Notes: generated by a model not told the origin, from the sequence alone. Positions 23,274 through 34,200 are shown, numbered from the stretch's first letter. The stretch: 64,000 nucleotides of DNA from Streptomyces actuosus (GCF_016921115.1 NZ_JAFFZS010000017.1:1-64000); one strand, 5' to 3'. Translations and numbers: made by a program.

Positions 23274-24665
23274 CTACGCCGCCGACGGGGCCACCGTGTG
23301 GCCGTAGCGGAGCAGCCCGGCGGGGTCGTAGGTCCGCTTCACCCGGCGCAGCCGGTCGTACGCGGCCGGGGTCCAGGCGCGGGCCCGGTCGGACGCGTCG
23401 CCCGGCGTGCCGTGCAGGTTCGGCATGGTGCGGCCGGTTCCGTACGGGGCCATCGCCGCGTACAGGGAGGCGGTGGCCGACTCCACGGCCGCGGCGGCCT
23501 CCGGGCCGGCCGGGACACCGACGGACTCCAGCAGGTAGGCGGCGTCGCGGGCGCCGACGGCGTCCTCGTGGACCGGGGGGCGGGACAGGGCCGCGCCCAT
23601 GTGGCGGATCTCGATCGCCAGGAGCGGGCAGTCGGGCACCGAGGGCCCCACCCGGGCCAGCAGCGTGTCGACGGCGTCCGGGGGCAGGGCACGCAGCAGC
23701 GCGCAGGCCTCGCGGACCGGGAGCGGGTCCTTCGGATCGTCGTAGACCCGGTCCGTCTGCGTACAGCCGATCTCCTCCACGGTGTCGAAGAGCACCGGCG
23801 CCGCGGCGCGGAGGGGGGCCAGGAGGCGGTCGCCCTCGGCCGGGTCGCCCGTCCAGGCCACCGCGACGCGGGCGAAGAAGCCGCCGCGCAGCGGCTCCGG
23901 GACGATCGGCAGCGGGGGCAGGCGCAGGAGGCTGAAGGCCGTGCACATCTGCGGGGGGACCGTCGAGGTCCACTCGGCCCAGGTGCGCAGCAGTGGTTCG
24001 GCCTGCTCCCCCGGGCAGTGGATGCCGCCGCCGAGGAGGCGGGGCAGGGGGATCAGCCCGGTGGTGAGGGAGGTGACCACCCCGACGTTGCCCTTTCCGC
24101 CGCGCAGCGCCCAGAACAGCTCGGATTCGTGGTCGGCGTCGACGATGTGCGGGACGCCGTCCGGGGTGACGACCTCGAAGGAGCGGACCAGGTCGACGGC
24201 GTAGCCGTGGACGCGTCCCAGGACGGGCAGGCCGCCGCCCAGGGTGTAGCCGACGACGCCGACCGGCGTGGACGACCCGTGGAGCCCGGTGAGGCCGTGC
24301 GGTGCCGCCGCCCGCACCACGTCCCGCCAGGTCGCGCCGGCGGAGACCGCGGCCGTGCGCGCCACGGGGTCGACCCGCACGTCCGTCATGCGTCCCGTGG
24401 TGATCAGCAGGCCGTCGGGGAGCGGGTAGTTGGCGCCGTGCCCGGTGGCCTGGACGGCGACGGGCGTTCCGGTGGCGCCGGCCCAGCGCAGGGCGGTGGT
24501 GACGTCGCCGGAGGCGGCCGCTCCCACCACGACGTCGGGGGTGGGGCGGGCGGCCAGGTTGAAGCCGAGCACCTCGTCGGCGTACCCCTCGTCGTCGGGA
24601 CGCAGCACCGGGCCGCGGACCTCGGAGAGCAGGAACAGGTCGGGCAGGGGGTGGATGGTGGTCAT
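23274..24665 (-). CDS. FAD-binding oxidase (PCMH/BBE family)
   Basis: A 463-residue flavin oxidase of the berberine-bridge/6-hydroxynicotine oxidase type. The FAD domain contains VQATGHGANYPL, where the His is the expected 8-alpha-histidyl FAD attachment site, and GYTLGGGLPVLGRVHGYAVD. The second covalent Cys of bicovalent members is not seen in that loop. The C-terminus YDRLRRVKRTYDPAGLLRYG is the BBE motif region (usually ending in NPxNxF). It probably oxidises a small organic molecule with O2, giving H2O2. No signal peptide. ATG at 24665 has GGAGGACGCG upstream. Convergent with the alpha/beta hydrolase; together they could be a catabolic or biosynthetic pair, which is inference. Confidence 0.87.
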   Translation of the reverse strand: MTTIHPLPDLFLLSEVRGPVLRPDDEGYADEVLGFNLAARPTPDVVVGAAASGDVTTALRWAGATGTPVAVQATGHGANYPLPDGLLITTGRMTDVRVDPVARTAAVSAGATWRDVVRAAAPHGLTGLHGSSTPVGVVGYTLGGGLPVLGRVHGYAVDLVRSFEVVTPDGVPHIVDADHESELFWALRGGKGNVGVVTSLTTGLIPLPRLLGGGIHCPGEQAEPLLRTWAEWTSTVPPQMCTAFSLLRLPPLPIVPEPLRGGFFARVAVAWTGDPAEGDRLLAPLRAAAPVLFDTVEEIGCTQTDRVYDDPKDPLPVREACALLRALPPDAVDTLLARVGPSVPDCPLLAIEIRHMGAALSRPPVHEDAVGARDAAYLLESVGVPAGPEAAAAVESATASLYAAMAPYGTGRTMPNLHGTPGDASDRARAWTPAAYDRLRRVKRTYDPAGLLRYGHTVAPSAA

Positions 24666-25003
24666 CGCGTCCTCCGTGGCGCGGGACGGAGGGACGGCGG
24701 CGGCGCAGCGTGCGGGACGGCCGCGCGAGCGGACGGTCGGACGGGTGGTGGTCGGGCCGGCGGTCGGGCGGTCGGACCGGGCGGGTGGGGCCGCCGGGGT
24801 CCTGGGGGTACGGGTCGGGGCGGCGGCGTCGGTGACGGCCGGGGTGCGGAGGCGCCGGGGGGCCGGCGCGGGCGCGGGGCGGGTGGGGTCCCCGTTTCCA
24901 GGATGGACCCGCTCGGGTCCGGTCGCCCACCGGCCCGGACGGCCCCGCGGCGCCGACAGGCCGTCGGCATGGGCGCCGCCGCGCCGGGCGTAGCGTAGGT
25001 GGC
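24666..25003. other. 338-nt divergent gap with hemB promoter
   Basis: Between the FAD oxidase start and hemB. It is strongly G/C-skewed and codes for nothing I can support. It must hold the hemB promoter, and no Rex-operator-like palindrome is visible in it. Confidence 0.55.
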
Positions 25004-25996
25004 ATGACGAAGTACGGATCCTTCCCCGGTACGCGTCCTCGCCGGTTGCGCACCACCCCCGCCCTGCGCCGCATGGTCGCCGAGACCCGGCTGCACCCCG
25101 CCGACCTGATCCTGCCCGCGTTCGTGCGGGAGGGCGTCGCCGAGCCGGTGCCGATCGCATCGATGCCCGGGGTCGTGCAGCACACCCGGGACAGCCTGAA
25201 GAAGGCCGCCGCGGAGGCCGTGGCGGCGGGCGTCTCCGGGATCATGCTCTTCGGCGTCCCCGAGGAGGCCAAGAAGGACGCGGCGGGTACCCCGGGCACC
25301 GACCCGGACGGGATCCTCCAGGTCGCCCTGCGCGACGTACGGGCCGAGGTGGGTGACGACCTCCTGGTCATGTCCGACCTGTGCCTGGACGAGACCACCG
25401 ACCACGGCCACTGCGGGGTGCTCGACGAGCAGGGGCGGGTCGACAACGACGCCACCTTGGAGCGGTACGCCGAGATGGCCCAGGTCCAGGCCGACGCCGG
25501 CGCCCATGTCGTCGGGCCCAGCGGCATGATGGACGGCCAGATCGGGGTCGTCCGCGACGCGCTCGACCAGATCGGGCGCGAGGACGTCGCGATCCTCGCC
25601 TACACCGCCAAGTACTCCTCCGCCTTCTACGGCCCCTTCCGGGAGGCCGTCGCCTCCTCGCTCCAGGGCGACCGGAAGACCTACCAGCAGGACCCCGCCA
25701 ACTGGCGCGAGTCGATGCGGGAGCTCGCCCTGGACCTGGAGGAGGGCGCGGACATGGTCATGGTCAAGCCGGCCGGGCCCTACCTCGACATCCTGGCCCG
25801 TGTCGCGGACGCCGTCGACGTCCCCGTCGCCGCGTACCAGATCTCCGGTGAGTACGCCATGATCGAGGCCGCCGCCGAGAAGGGCTGGGTCGACCGCGAC
25901 CGGGCGATCATGGAGACCCTCGTCGGCATCAAGCGGGCCGGCGCGCGGAACATCCTCACCTACTGGGCCACCGAGGTCGCGCAGAAGCTGGGCTGA
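25004..25996 (+). CDS. hemB: Delta-aminolevulinic acid dehydratase (porphobilinogen synthase)
   Basis: HemB condenses two 5-aminolevulinate molecules into porphobilinogen. The 330-residue length is normal. The two Schiff-base lysines are in YTAKYSSAFYGPFR (about residue 202) and MVMVKPAGPYLD (about 255). The metal-binding segment reads DLCLDETTDHGHCG: Cys and Cys at the outer positions as in Zn enzymes (DVCLCEYTSHGHCG), but Asp at the middle position as in Mg enzymes (DxALDxY). It stands apart from rex-hemACD by about 6.4 kb and has its own promoter. Confidence 0.96.
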   Translation: MTKYGSFPGTRPRRLRTTPALRRMVAETRLHPADLILPAFVREGVAEPVPIASMPGVVQHTRDSLKKAAAEAVAAGVSGIMLFGVPEEAKKDAAGTPGTDPDGILQVALRDVRAEVGDDLLVMSDLCLDETTDHGHCGVLDEQGRVDNDATLERYAEMAQVQADAGAHVVGPSGMMDGQIGVVRDALDQIGREDVAILAYTAKYSSAFYGPFREAVASSLQGDRKTYQQDPANWRESMRELALDLEEGADMVMVKPAGPYLDILARVADAVDVPVAAYQISGEYAMIEAAAEKGWVDRDRAIMETLVGIKRAGARNILTYWATEVAQKLG

Positions 25997-26538
25997 GCCC
26001 GCCCTGCGCACGGCTCCTCCGGGGAGTGCGATCGGTCTTCGTCGTGCAGGCTCTCGCCGTCGCGGCAAGTGGCGAGGGCGGGGCGGCGGGCCCGGTCGGC
26101 GCCCGGCGAGCAGCAGGCGGGCGCGGTGGTGCACGGGCATGAGGCCTTCCGGTGGTGTGGGCGCCGACGAGTGCGCCGCCCAGCCGGGGTGCCCGCGGCC
26201 GGGCCCCTCACCGTCACCGGCGCAGTCGGGACACCGGAGTTCGCACCGGCGCCCCGGCCTGCGACGAGGTGCCCTGTTCGGGACGGGGTCCGGGACGGTC
26301 CGCGGGACTCGGCGGTGCCTGCCGGGGTCGGGAGCGGGGGACGGGGCGGCGTGCCGGGCGGGGACGCGCGCCGACACGGTGACGGGACGGGGTCGCCGCG
26401 TCGGGTGTGCCGCGACCGGGGTACCGCGGCGGTCCGGGGCGTGGTCGGATGCGGGTGGCGGGATGTGCGGGCGCGGCAAGTCCTTTGGCGGGATAGGTTG
26501 TTGACCGCAGAGTTGGTTGTGCGTTGAAGGAGACCTCC
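25997..26538. other. 542-nt gap, no gene supported
   Basis: Only shadow frames occur. The last 60 nt before the methyltransferase are richer in T and A (TTTGGCGGGATAGGTTGTTGACC) and probably hold its promoter. Confidence 0.55.
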
Positions 26539-27438
26539 ATGCCCGGTGATGCCCTCAGCCAAGACCCCGCCGAGCTGCGCAGGAGGATCGACACCACCAA
26601 GGCGCACCCCGCCCGGGTCTACGACATCTTCCTCGGCGGCAAGGACCACTATCCCGTCGACCGGGCCGCCGCGGCCGCCGCCCTGGAGCACCAGCCGCGG
26701 GCCTTCCTCACGGCACGGCACAACCGCGACTTCCTGCGGCGCGCGGTGACCGGGCTCGTCGCCCAGGAAGGGGTGCGGCAGTTCCTGGACATCGGGGCCG
26801 GGCTGCCGACGCAGAACAACGTGCACCAGATCGCCCAGCAGATCGCCCCGGAGTCGCGGGTGGTGTACGTCGACAACGACCCGATCGTGCTCGCGCACGC
26901 CCGCGCCCTGCTCACCAGCGGTCCCGAGGGCCGGACCGACTACGTCGACGCGGATCTGCGCGACGTGTCCGCCATCCTCGAACGGGCCGCCGAGACCCTC
27001 GACTTCGACCGGCCGGTCGCCCTGTGCCTGCTGGCGGTCCTGCACTTCATCCCCGACGAGACGGCGTACGCCGTGGTCGGCGAGCTGCTGGACGCGCTGG
27101 CGCCGGGCAGCCGGCTGGTCCTCAGCCACCTCGCCGACGACCTCACGCCGCACACCGCCCGGATCGTCAAGTCCTTCCAGGAGCGCGGGCTGTCGTTCGT
27201 GCTGCGGTCCAAGGGCAAGGTGGAACGCTTCTTCACGGAGAACGGGCTGAGCCCGGTGGAGCCCGGTGTCGTGCCCGTGCACCACTGGCGTCCCGACGGT
27301 GCCGCCCCGGTCCTGACGGCCCCGTCGTCCGAGTACCTGGACTCCCTCGACCTCGTCGACCGCATCAGGTACCACGACATCAACGACGTCACGGACACCG
27401 ACGTCAGCGTCTACGCGGCGGTGGCGCGCAAGGACTGA
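26539..27438 (+). CDS. DUF574-family SAM-dependent methyltransferase
   Basis: A 299-residue protein of the actinobacterial DUF574 (Methyltransf_19) family. ARVYDIFLGGKDHYPVDR (residues 23-40) is the family signature, FLDIGAGLPTQNNVHQIAQ (near 83) the SAM-binding glycine loop, and VVYVDNDPIVLAHARALL the acidic strand-2 end. Streptomyces carry many paralogues of unknown substrate. The ATG at 26539 is preceded by GAAGGAGACC; a TTG at 26524 would start inside that ribosome binding site and is rejected. Confidence 0.9.
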   Translation: MPGDALSQDPAELRRRIDTTKAHPARVYDIFLGGKDHYPVDRAAAAAALEHQPRAFLTARHNRDFLRRAVTGLVAQEGVRQFLDIGAGLPTQNNVHQIAQQIAPESRVVYVDNDPIVLAHARALLTSGPEGRTDYVDADLRDVSAILERAAETLDFDRPVALCLLAVLHFIPDETAYAVVGELLDALAPGSRLVLSHLADDLTPHTARIVKSFQERGLSFVLRSKGKVERFFTENGLSPVEPGVVPVHHWRPDGAAPVLTAPSSEYLDSLDLVDRIRYHDINDVTDTDVSVYAAVARKD

Positions 27439-27745
27439 CGGGGGCGCGGAGCCCGCCGCCGGGCCGGACCCGGCCTCGGGCGGGGGTTCCCGCCTTCCGC
27501 GGCTCCGCCCCGCCGATGCCGGTGCGGTCCCCGCCCCCTCCTGCGCAACACGCGGCGGGGAGGCGGGCGGCGCGACGGTCGGGACGGACCCGGCCTGTTC
27601 GCCGACGAGGTGCTCGGCGTGTCGTCGAGGCGGCTTCGACTGTTGGCCTGCGATGTCGGGATGAGTGAGCTGAACCGTGTGTGAATGGGTGCAGGCGGCG
27701 GCCCGGTCCCCGAAGGGGCCGGGCCGCCGCCGTTGTCATTGGCTG
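27439..27745. other. 307-nt convergent gap with a hairpin
   Basis: Separates the convergent methyltransferase and the large exported protein. Only the hairpin near 27695-27730 is recognisable. Confidence 0.55.
27694..27730. terminator. Bidirectional hairpin terminator
   Basis: CGGCGGCCCGG-T-CCCC pairs with GGGGCCGGGCCGCCG around a GAA loop; the T is a single bulge. It lies between two convergent genes and probably ends both. Confidence 0.7.
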
Positions 27746-30700
27746 TCAGCCGAAGGCCTTGACGGTGCTCCAGTCCACCGACAGGACGATCTTCACGGGA
27801 CCGTTCGTGTTGGTCCGGGACGGATAGTAGACGCGCATCTTGCCGTCGTTGCCGAAGCGGGCCCATATGTCCGGGATGCCGTCCCCGTTGACATCGGGAA
27901 TCCCGACGGCTGCGGTGACATAGCTCGCGGTCCAGCCGGATCCGTAGACCACGTCCCCGTTGAGGGAACCGGTGCTCTCCTTCAAGGAGCCGAGGTCGAC
28001 GCTGCCGTTCGTGGAACCGGATTTGCCGTGACGCACGTACATCTTCCCGGTGTCCAGGTCCCGCCACAGCAGGTCCGGCGTACTGTCGCCGTTGATGTCG
28101 GCGACGTTGATGATGTCGCGGTGGGCCCAGTCGTCGCCGTTCATCAACGTGGCCGATTGGAAGGTGGCACCGCTGTAGCCGGACAGCGTCCAGAAGGCGG
28201 TGCCGGCCCGCAGTACCAGGTCGGGCAGCTTGTCGCCGGTGATGTCGCCGACAGCCTTGATCTGGGTCCAGGTCGACGGGTCCGGGGAGTTCGAGGGCAG
28301 CCGGACTTCCAGCCGTCGGTCGATGTCGAAGCTGCCGTAGCCGTCACCGGGATAGAGCCAGAACCTGCCGTCGGGGGTGACGGCGAACAAGTCGGTGGAC
28401 CCGTCACCCGGATAGGCGTCGTCGAAGTGCGTGATCAGGGCGGCCTTGCCGGTGGCGGGGTCGTACCAGTGTCCAGCCGGGTTCAGCTTGGTGACGCCGC
28501 CGTCGACGGAGTATGAGCCGGCCAGGCAGGAGTACAGGTCGCCACCAGGTGTTCCCGTGCAGTTGACGAGGTCGCCGCCGGAATTGACGGTGAGCAGGTC
28601 GGGCATGGCGTCGCCGCCCGTGTCACCGGGGCTGTCGGCGTCGTCGCGCGGTGGAACGTAGAAGAGGTAGTCGGCACGGGCGCTCTGGTTGCCGGCGGCG
28701 TCGTAGGCGTACACGTTGAGCCAGTTGGGGCCTGCATGCACCGGTTTCAGGTTATCGATGGTGACGGTGTCCGCAGCGACTTTGTCCGTCCAACTCAGGC
28801 CCTCGATGGCGTACTTGAACCTCGTGGCACCGGTGGAGGTGAACGTGACAGTACCTGTCTCACCGAACTTGCGTGTCGCCCAGACGTCGCCGTCGTCGCT
28901 GGCGCGGGGGAAGTCGGCGCTCGTGATCGTGGGCGTGGGCGGCGCGGAGCCGTCGATGGTGAGGGTGCACTCCTTGCCGCTGCCCGGGTAGTAGTCCGAG
29001 TAGGTGCCTTCCTGGTCCTTCGCGCGCACGTCCCAGTAGTAGGTCGCCTCGTCCTCAAGGGTGACGGGGATGGTTGTGCTGGCAGAGCCGTTGGAGTTGG
29101 TCGTGGCCGGGTACGTCGTCGCTGTGGCACCCGCCTTCCAGAACCGGAAGACCAGGCTGGCGAGGTTTCCATCGGGGTCATTGGACTGACCTGACAGAAC
29201 CAGGTTGGTCTTGCCGATGGTCGTTCCGCCCGTCGCGGTGTTGCAGTCTCCGCCCGGCGTGCTCTTGACGCCGAACGGCACCGCGGGCGCCCGGTTGTAG
29301 ACGACTACCAGGGTTGCCGAGGTCGCCCGGAACTTGCGCCACGTCTGGGTGTCGGTCTCGCTGGCGGCACGCATACCCAAGGTGATGTTGGACCAGCCGT
29401 TGTCCGCGCCCTTCTGGGCAGCGGAGGTCACCTTGAACGCCACGTAGTCGTCGGGGCAGGAACTGGAGGACCAGCCGTGGGCGAAGGACTTCGTTTGAAG
29501 CCATGTAGCCCAACTCGGCTGGCTGTTCCATGTCGTGCCCGTCGAGATGCCTCCGGTGAGCCAGATCTGGATGTCACGGGCTGAGCAGGACCAGGAATGG
29601 TTGTTGAGCACCTGGAAGGTCGCGTCGGAGATCTGCGCGCCCTTCAGGTTGCTGTTGAAGTTCATTCGCCAGAAGGAGCGGGCCGTGCCGCCGCTGTCGC
29701 TCTCGTGGCCGACGCGCGCGTCGGAGGTGCCCGAGTTGAAGTTGGTGCCGTCCCAGAAGCTGGTGTTGGGGTACGGCTTGTACGCCACCGTCCACGCCGA
29801 CCAGCCGGTGATGGCGGTCGGGTCGAGGAACAGCGGGTAGGTGACGTCCTCGCGGGCGAGTAGACCGGTGTGCGCGACGTCCAGGTCGAGCCGGGCGGTG
29901 CCCGTGTCGTCGCCGGTCACCTGCATCGGCATCGGGGCGCTGTGCGCGCCGGGCTCGATACCGCTCAGGCCGGACAGCGCGAGCACGTCAGCGGAGGTGG
30001 CGACGGAGGTACGCGGCGTGCCGGCCTCAGGAAGTTCGGGGTCAAGGCCGCTGGAGTCCCAGGCGAACGGCGTGGGGATCGAGCCGATCTCCTGGCCGGC
30101 TGGATCGAGCACGAGGACGCGCCAGGCTTCCTCGTCGTGCCGGAAGACGGCCGTCTTCGATCGCAGCCCGTAGGACACGGTCGCCAGGGCCTTGCTCCGT
30201 GCCGCCTCCTCGGTCTTGACGATCAGCAACTGGGCGAAGCCGCCCTCTTCGCGGGCGACCAGGAGCAGGTCGACGCCCGGCAGCACCTCGGGGTAGAGGG
30301 CGCGCGGGCCGTCGAGCACTGGCTCGGGCAGCGGGCCCGGCCAGGTGTAGGTGACGGTGTGGCCGGCGACGTCCAACTCGGCCAGCGCCGTCTCGTCCGT
30401 CGCCGGACCGTCCGTCAGGGGGCTGCGGCGGTAGGAGCGGTCGGCGCGGGTGTCCGTGCCGGGCGTGCCGCTGGAGAAGCGCACCGGCGTCACGGGGTTG
30501 GCGGGGCGGATGCCGAGGCCGTCGGTGGCGTCCTCGGCGCGGCGCAGGCGGTTGTCGACCGGTGCCCACCTGCCCTGCGCGTTCTTCGCCCGCACGGGAA
30601 GTGCGCTGATCCGCGTGCGCAGTTGGCCGTCCGGCCGGGCCCAGGTCAGTGACGTGGCGGTGGTCGCCGTGTCGACGGCCACCTCCTTGCCGGTGCGGCG

Positions 30701-30910
30701 GGCCTCGGCCATGGCGGCGGCCTCGTCCCGCGGGCCGGTGGCAGTCTGCCGTGCGTCGGTCGCCTGGCCGGCCTGCGATTTTGACGGATCGTCAGGCAGC
30801 CACCAGGGCAGGAGGGTGATGGTCAGGGCGGCCACGATCAGGCCGAGCGTGAGGGTCAGTCGGGTGCGCGTGCGCATGAACGGACTGAGAAAGCGAGGCG
30901 GCGCGGACAC
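27746..30910 (-). CDS. Large exported DNRLRE/FG-GAP-repeat protein beside the RHS toxin
   Basis: A 1054-residue exported or membrane-anchored protein. A basic start (MRTRTR) and span (LTLTLGLIVAALTITLLPWW) form a signal/anchor at residues 12-38. A central DNRLRE-like domain (about 370-520) includes GGTARSFWRMNFNSNLKG and WLTGGISTGTTWNSQPSW. An Ig/fibronectin-like part follows. The C-terminal 300 residues carry FG-GAP/VCBS-type Ca-binding blades (VGDITGDKLPDLVLR, VADINGDSTPDLLWRD, IPDVNGDGIPDIW). Such proteins are often found next to RHS genes in Streptomyces, but their role is unknown. It is divergent from the RHS gene. The start may be GTG 30910 or ATG 30877; neither has a strong ribosome binding site. 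Confidence 0.8.
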   Translation of the reverse strand: MSAPPRFLSPFMRTRTRLTLTLGLIVAALTITLLPWWLPDDPSKSQAGQATDARQTATGPRDEAAAMAEARRTGKEVAVDTATTATSLTWARPDGQLRTRISALPVRAKNAQGRWAPVDNRLRRAEDATDGLGIRPANPVTPVRFSSGTPGTDTRADRSYRRSPLTDGPATDETALAELDVAGHTVTYTWPGPLPEPVLDGPRALYPEVLPGVDLLLVAREEGGFAQLLIVKTEEAARSKALATVSYGLRSKTAVFRHDEEAWRVLVLDPAGQEIGSIPTPFAWDSSGLDPELPEAGTPRTSVATSADVLALSGLSGIEPGAHSAPMPMQVTGDDTGTARLDLDVAHTGLLAREDVTYPLFLDPTAITGWSAWTVAYKPYPNTSFWDGTNFNSGTSDARVGHESDSGGTARSFWRMNFNSNLKGAQISDATFQVLNNHSWSCSARDIQIWLTGGISTGTTWNSQPSWATWLQTKSFAHGWSSSSCPDDYVAFKVTSAAQKGADNGWSNITLGMRAASETDTQTWRKFRATSATLVVVYNRAPAVPFGVKSTPGGDCNTATGGTTIGKTNLVLSGQSNDPDGNLASLVFRFWKAGATATTYPATTNSNGSASTTIPVTLEDEATYYWDVRAKDQEGTYSDYYPGSGKECTLTIDGSAPPTPTITSADFPRASDDGDVWATRKFGETGTVTFTSTGATRFKYAIEGLSWTDKVAADTVTIDNLKPVHAGPNWLNVYAYDAAGNQSARADYLFYVPPRDDADSPGDTGGDAMPDLLTVNSGGDLVNCTGTPGGDLYSCLAGSYSVDGGVTKLNPAGHWYDPATGKAALITHFDDAYPGDGSTDLFAVTPDGRFWLYPGDGYGSFDIDRRLEVRLPSNSPDPSTWTQIKAVGDITGDKLPDLVLRAGTAFWTLSGYSGATFQSATLMNGDDWAHRDIINVADINGDSTPDLLWRDLDTGKMYVRHGKSGSTNGSVDLGSLKESTGSLNGDVVYGSGWTASYVTAAVGIPDVNGDGIPDIWARFGNDGKMRVYYPSRTNTNGPVKIVLSVDWSTVKAFG

Positions 30911-31285
30911 GTCGGCGGTCTACTCCCCGTGTGGGCCAAGCGGATTCAAGACATGGGCGCGCACACGATCACACGATTCACACAGACCGTCCACGTATGA
31001 AGAATTTATAAAGCCGTGATGCGCACTTGGTGAAGTCATGGGTTGACCTTGTGCGTGTCACTCCTGTCCCTTTTGGTCGCCCGCTCTGCGTGGATAGAGG
31101 CTCCTGCTCGCAATATTTCCTGTTCAGCAGGCGAACAGACGATCTGTCAGAAGATTATCCGTGAGGTAGTTCACAGCAAAGCGCTCCCGCCCCTCTCCGC
31201 CGATCTTGAAGCCTGCGGCGGTCATGACAGAGGGTGCGATCGACCTGTGTTGTTTCATTGCCTGGGGTGGGAGTCGACGACGCGT
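30911..31285. promoter_or_regulatory. AT-rich divergent promoter region of the RHS locus
   Basis: These 375 nt between two large divergent genes are clearly lower in GC than the surroundings, with tracts such as GAAGAATTTATAAAG near 30998-31012 and CAATATTTCC near 31111. Both promoters should lie here. An open frame upstream of the RHS start to 31043 is ignored because it has no signal-peptide character. Confidence 0.5.
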
Positions 31286-34200
31286 ATGCGTGTTCAAGGT
31301 CCGCTGTCGTGGCTGGGGCGGGGACGCCTGGCCACGACGGAGTCGGAACGGCGGCGCCGGCGGCAGAGCCGTGTGGCGATCGTCCTGTTGGTGTCCTCGG
31401 CCCTGACGGTGACCAGCCTTGGTGCTGAGGCCTGGGCGGTTCCCGGTCCCGGCATGACCCGTGAAGAGGTCAAGCTCCCCGACCTGCCCGACCCCACGAC
31501 GGTCGACAAGGACGCGGAGGCCGAGAAGAACCTCACCACCGCGCCCGAGGTGCCGGTCACCCCCTACGAGCCGGAGTCGGTGACGCCGTGGTCGGGGAAC
31601 ACCGGAAAGGCGAAGCTGGAACCGACCACCGAGCCCGGCACGACGGTTGCGGTGGACAACGGGCTCCCGGTGGCCGTCGGCGTACCAGAGGGCACGGACC
31701 CCGCCGCCATCGACGGTGAATGGCAGGTCGACCTGGCTGCGCCGAGCACCTCCCAGGACGCCGGTGTCTCCGGCCTGATCATGAAGGTCACGCCGCCGGC
31801 GGACGCCGATCCGACCGCCCAGGTCACCCTGGACATCGACACCACGAGCTTCGCCGACCTCTACGGCCCGCAGGCCGCCGAACGCTTCGGCCTGGTGCTG
31901 CTGCCGGACTGCGTCATGAACGCCCCGGACAGCGGCGACTGCGCCGCGGACGGCGGAACGATGACGATGTCCGGCAAGCCGGACCCGCACGCCCAGGAAC
32001 TGCCCAGCAGGGTCAAGGAGGTGCCGGCGGCCCAGGCACCCACCAGGACGCAGGCCGCCAAGAAGGCCCGCACCCGCAAGATCCTCACCGGCTCGGTCCC
32101 GATCTCCAGCCTCCTCGGCGGGGACACCACCGGCGCGAAGACGAAGGCGTCGGGCGCCTCGGCCCGCACCGCCTCCTTCACCACCGGCAGCAGCGTCCTG
32201 CCGGCCGTGGACGCCTCGGGCCCGCAGGTGATCGGCGCGATGGACACCGGTTCCTCGTCCTCGGGCGACTTCACGGCCACACCGCTGCTGTCGTCGGGTT
32301 CCTGGGCGGCCGGCTCCTCCTCCGGAGCGTTCACCTACTCCTACGCCGTCCAGGTCCCCGAGACCGCCGGCGGCCTCATGCCGAAGATCGCGCTGAACTA
32401 CTCCTCGCAGTCCGTCGACGGACGGACCTCGGCGACGAACAACCAGGCCTCCTGGATCGGTGACGGCTGGGACTACAACCCGGGCTCGATCACCCGCACG
32501 TACGCCAACTGCCGCCAGGACTCCAAGAAGGCCGGTTCGAACAACGCCACGCACCGCACCTCGGACCTGTGCTGGGGTTCGAACAACGCCACCCTGTCGC
32601 TCGGCGGAGCCACCACCGAACTGGTGTGGGACGCCGCGAAGGGCAAGTGGTTCACCGCCAACGGCGACGGGGCCCGGGTCGAGCAGGTCAAGGACCCGCA
32701 GACCGCCAACGGCGCCAAGGACGGCGAGTACTGGGTCGTCACCACCCGCGACGGTACCCGCTACCACTTCGGCCTGAACCGGCTGCCCGGCTGGACCGAC
32801 GGCCAGCCCGTCACCGACTCCGTGCTGACGGTCCCGGTGTACGGCAACCACTCGGGCGAGCCCTGCTACAAGTCCGGCGACTGGTCCGGCTCCTGGTGCA
32901 CCCAGGGCTGGCGGTGGAACCTCGACTACGTCGAGGACATCCACGGCAACGCCATGTCCCTGTGGTGGAAGAAGGAGCAGAACTACTACGCCCGCAACTT
33001 CAACTTCAAGGCGCCGGTCCTCTACGACCGTGGCGGCTGGCTCGACCACATCGACTACGGGCAGCGCAGGGACAGGCTCTTCTCCGACACCGCCCCGGCC
33101 CGGGTCGGGTTCACCGTCGAGGAGCGCTGCTTCGACGAAGCCCCGCTGACCTGTGCCGACGCCAACTTCGAGGACAAGGACCCGGGCAAGTACCGCATCT
33201 GGTACGACACCCCGGCCGACCTGAACTGCAAGAAGGTCACCGCCACCTACACCCGCAAGTGCTGGAACGCCGGCCCGTCGTTCTGGTCCCGCAAGCGGCT
33301 GACGCGGATCCAGACCGCAGCGCAGCGCCGCACCGACACCACCGCCCGCCAGGTGGTGGACAGCTACGCGCTCAAGCAGAGCTTTCCGGTGCTGAGGACC
33401 GGCCCGAACATCGCGCTGTGGCTGGAGTCGGTCCAGCGCACCGGTTACGCGCGCAACGGCTCCACGGACGACAGCGTCACCCTCAACCCGGTGCGCTTCG
33501 AGTCCAACGCCGAGGACATGCCCAACCGGGTCGTGCGGGCCAACGACCCGACCCCCGGGTTCTCCCGCCTGCGCATCGCCCGCGTCATCAACGAGTACGG
33601 CGGCGAGACCGTCGTCACCTACAAGGCGCCCACCGGCGACTGCGCGACCGGCAGCAACCTGCCCGGCAAGTCCGACACCGCGGCGCTGAAGTCCAACACC
33701 CGCCTGTGCTACCCGTCGTTCTGGAACCCCGACCCCGAGGTCGAGGACATCGACTGGTTCCACAAGTACGTGGTGGACACCATCGAGGAACTCCCCAACG
33801 TCGACGGCGAGTTCTCCACCAAGACCGCCTACACGTACAAGAACGCCGGCTGGAAGCTGGCCGAGGCCGAGTTCTCCAAGAAGTCGACCCGCACCTATTC
33901 GCAGTTCGCCGGGTTCGAACAGACCACGGTGATCACCGGCGCGGACGACGCCAACATCGGCAGCAAGCGCTCCAAGGCCGTCACCCGCTTCTTCCGCGGC
34001 ATGGGCGACACGGTGTCGGTGAAGGACATCACCGGCGCCGAGATCGCCAAGGACAAGGAGCCGTTCGCCGGCCGCATCGCCGAGGAACTCACCTACACCA
34101 GCGCCGACGACCAGGACGGCGACTGGCTCTCCCGTAGCGTCACCGTCCCCGCCGCCACCGAACTGGCCAAGCGGGACCGCGACGACGGCCTGAGCCCGCT

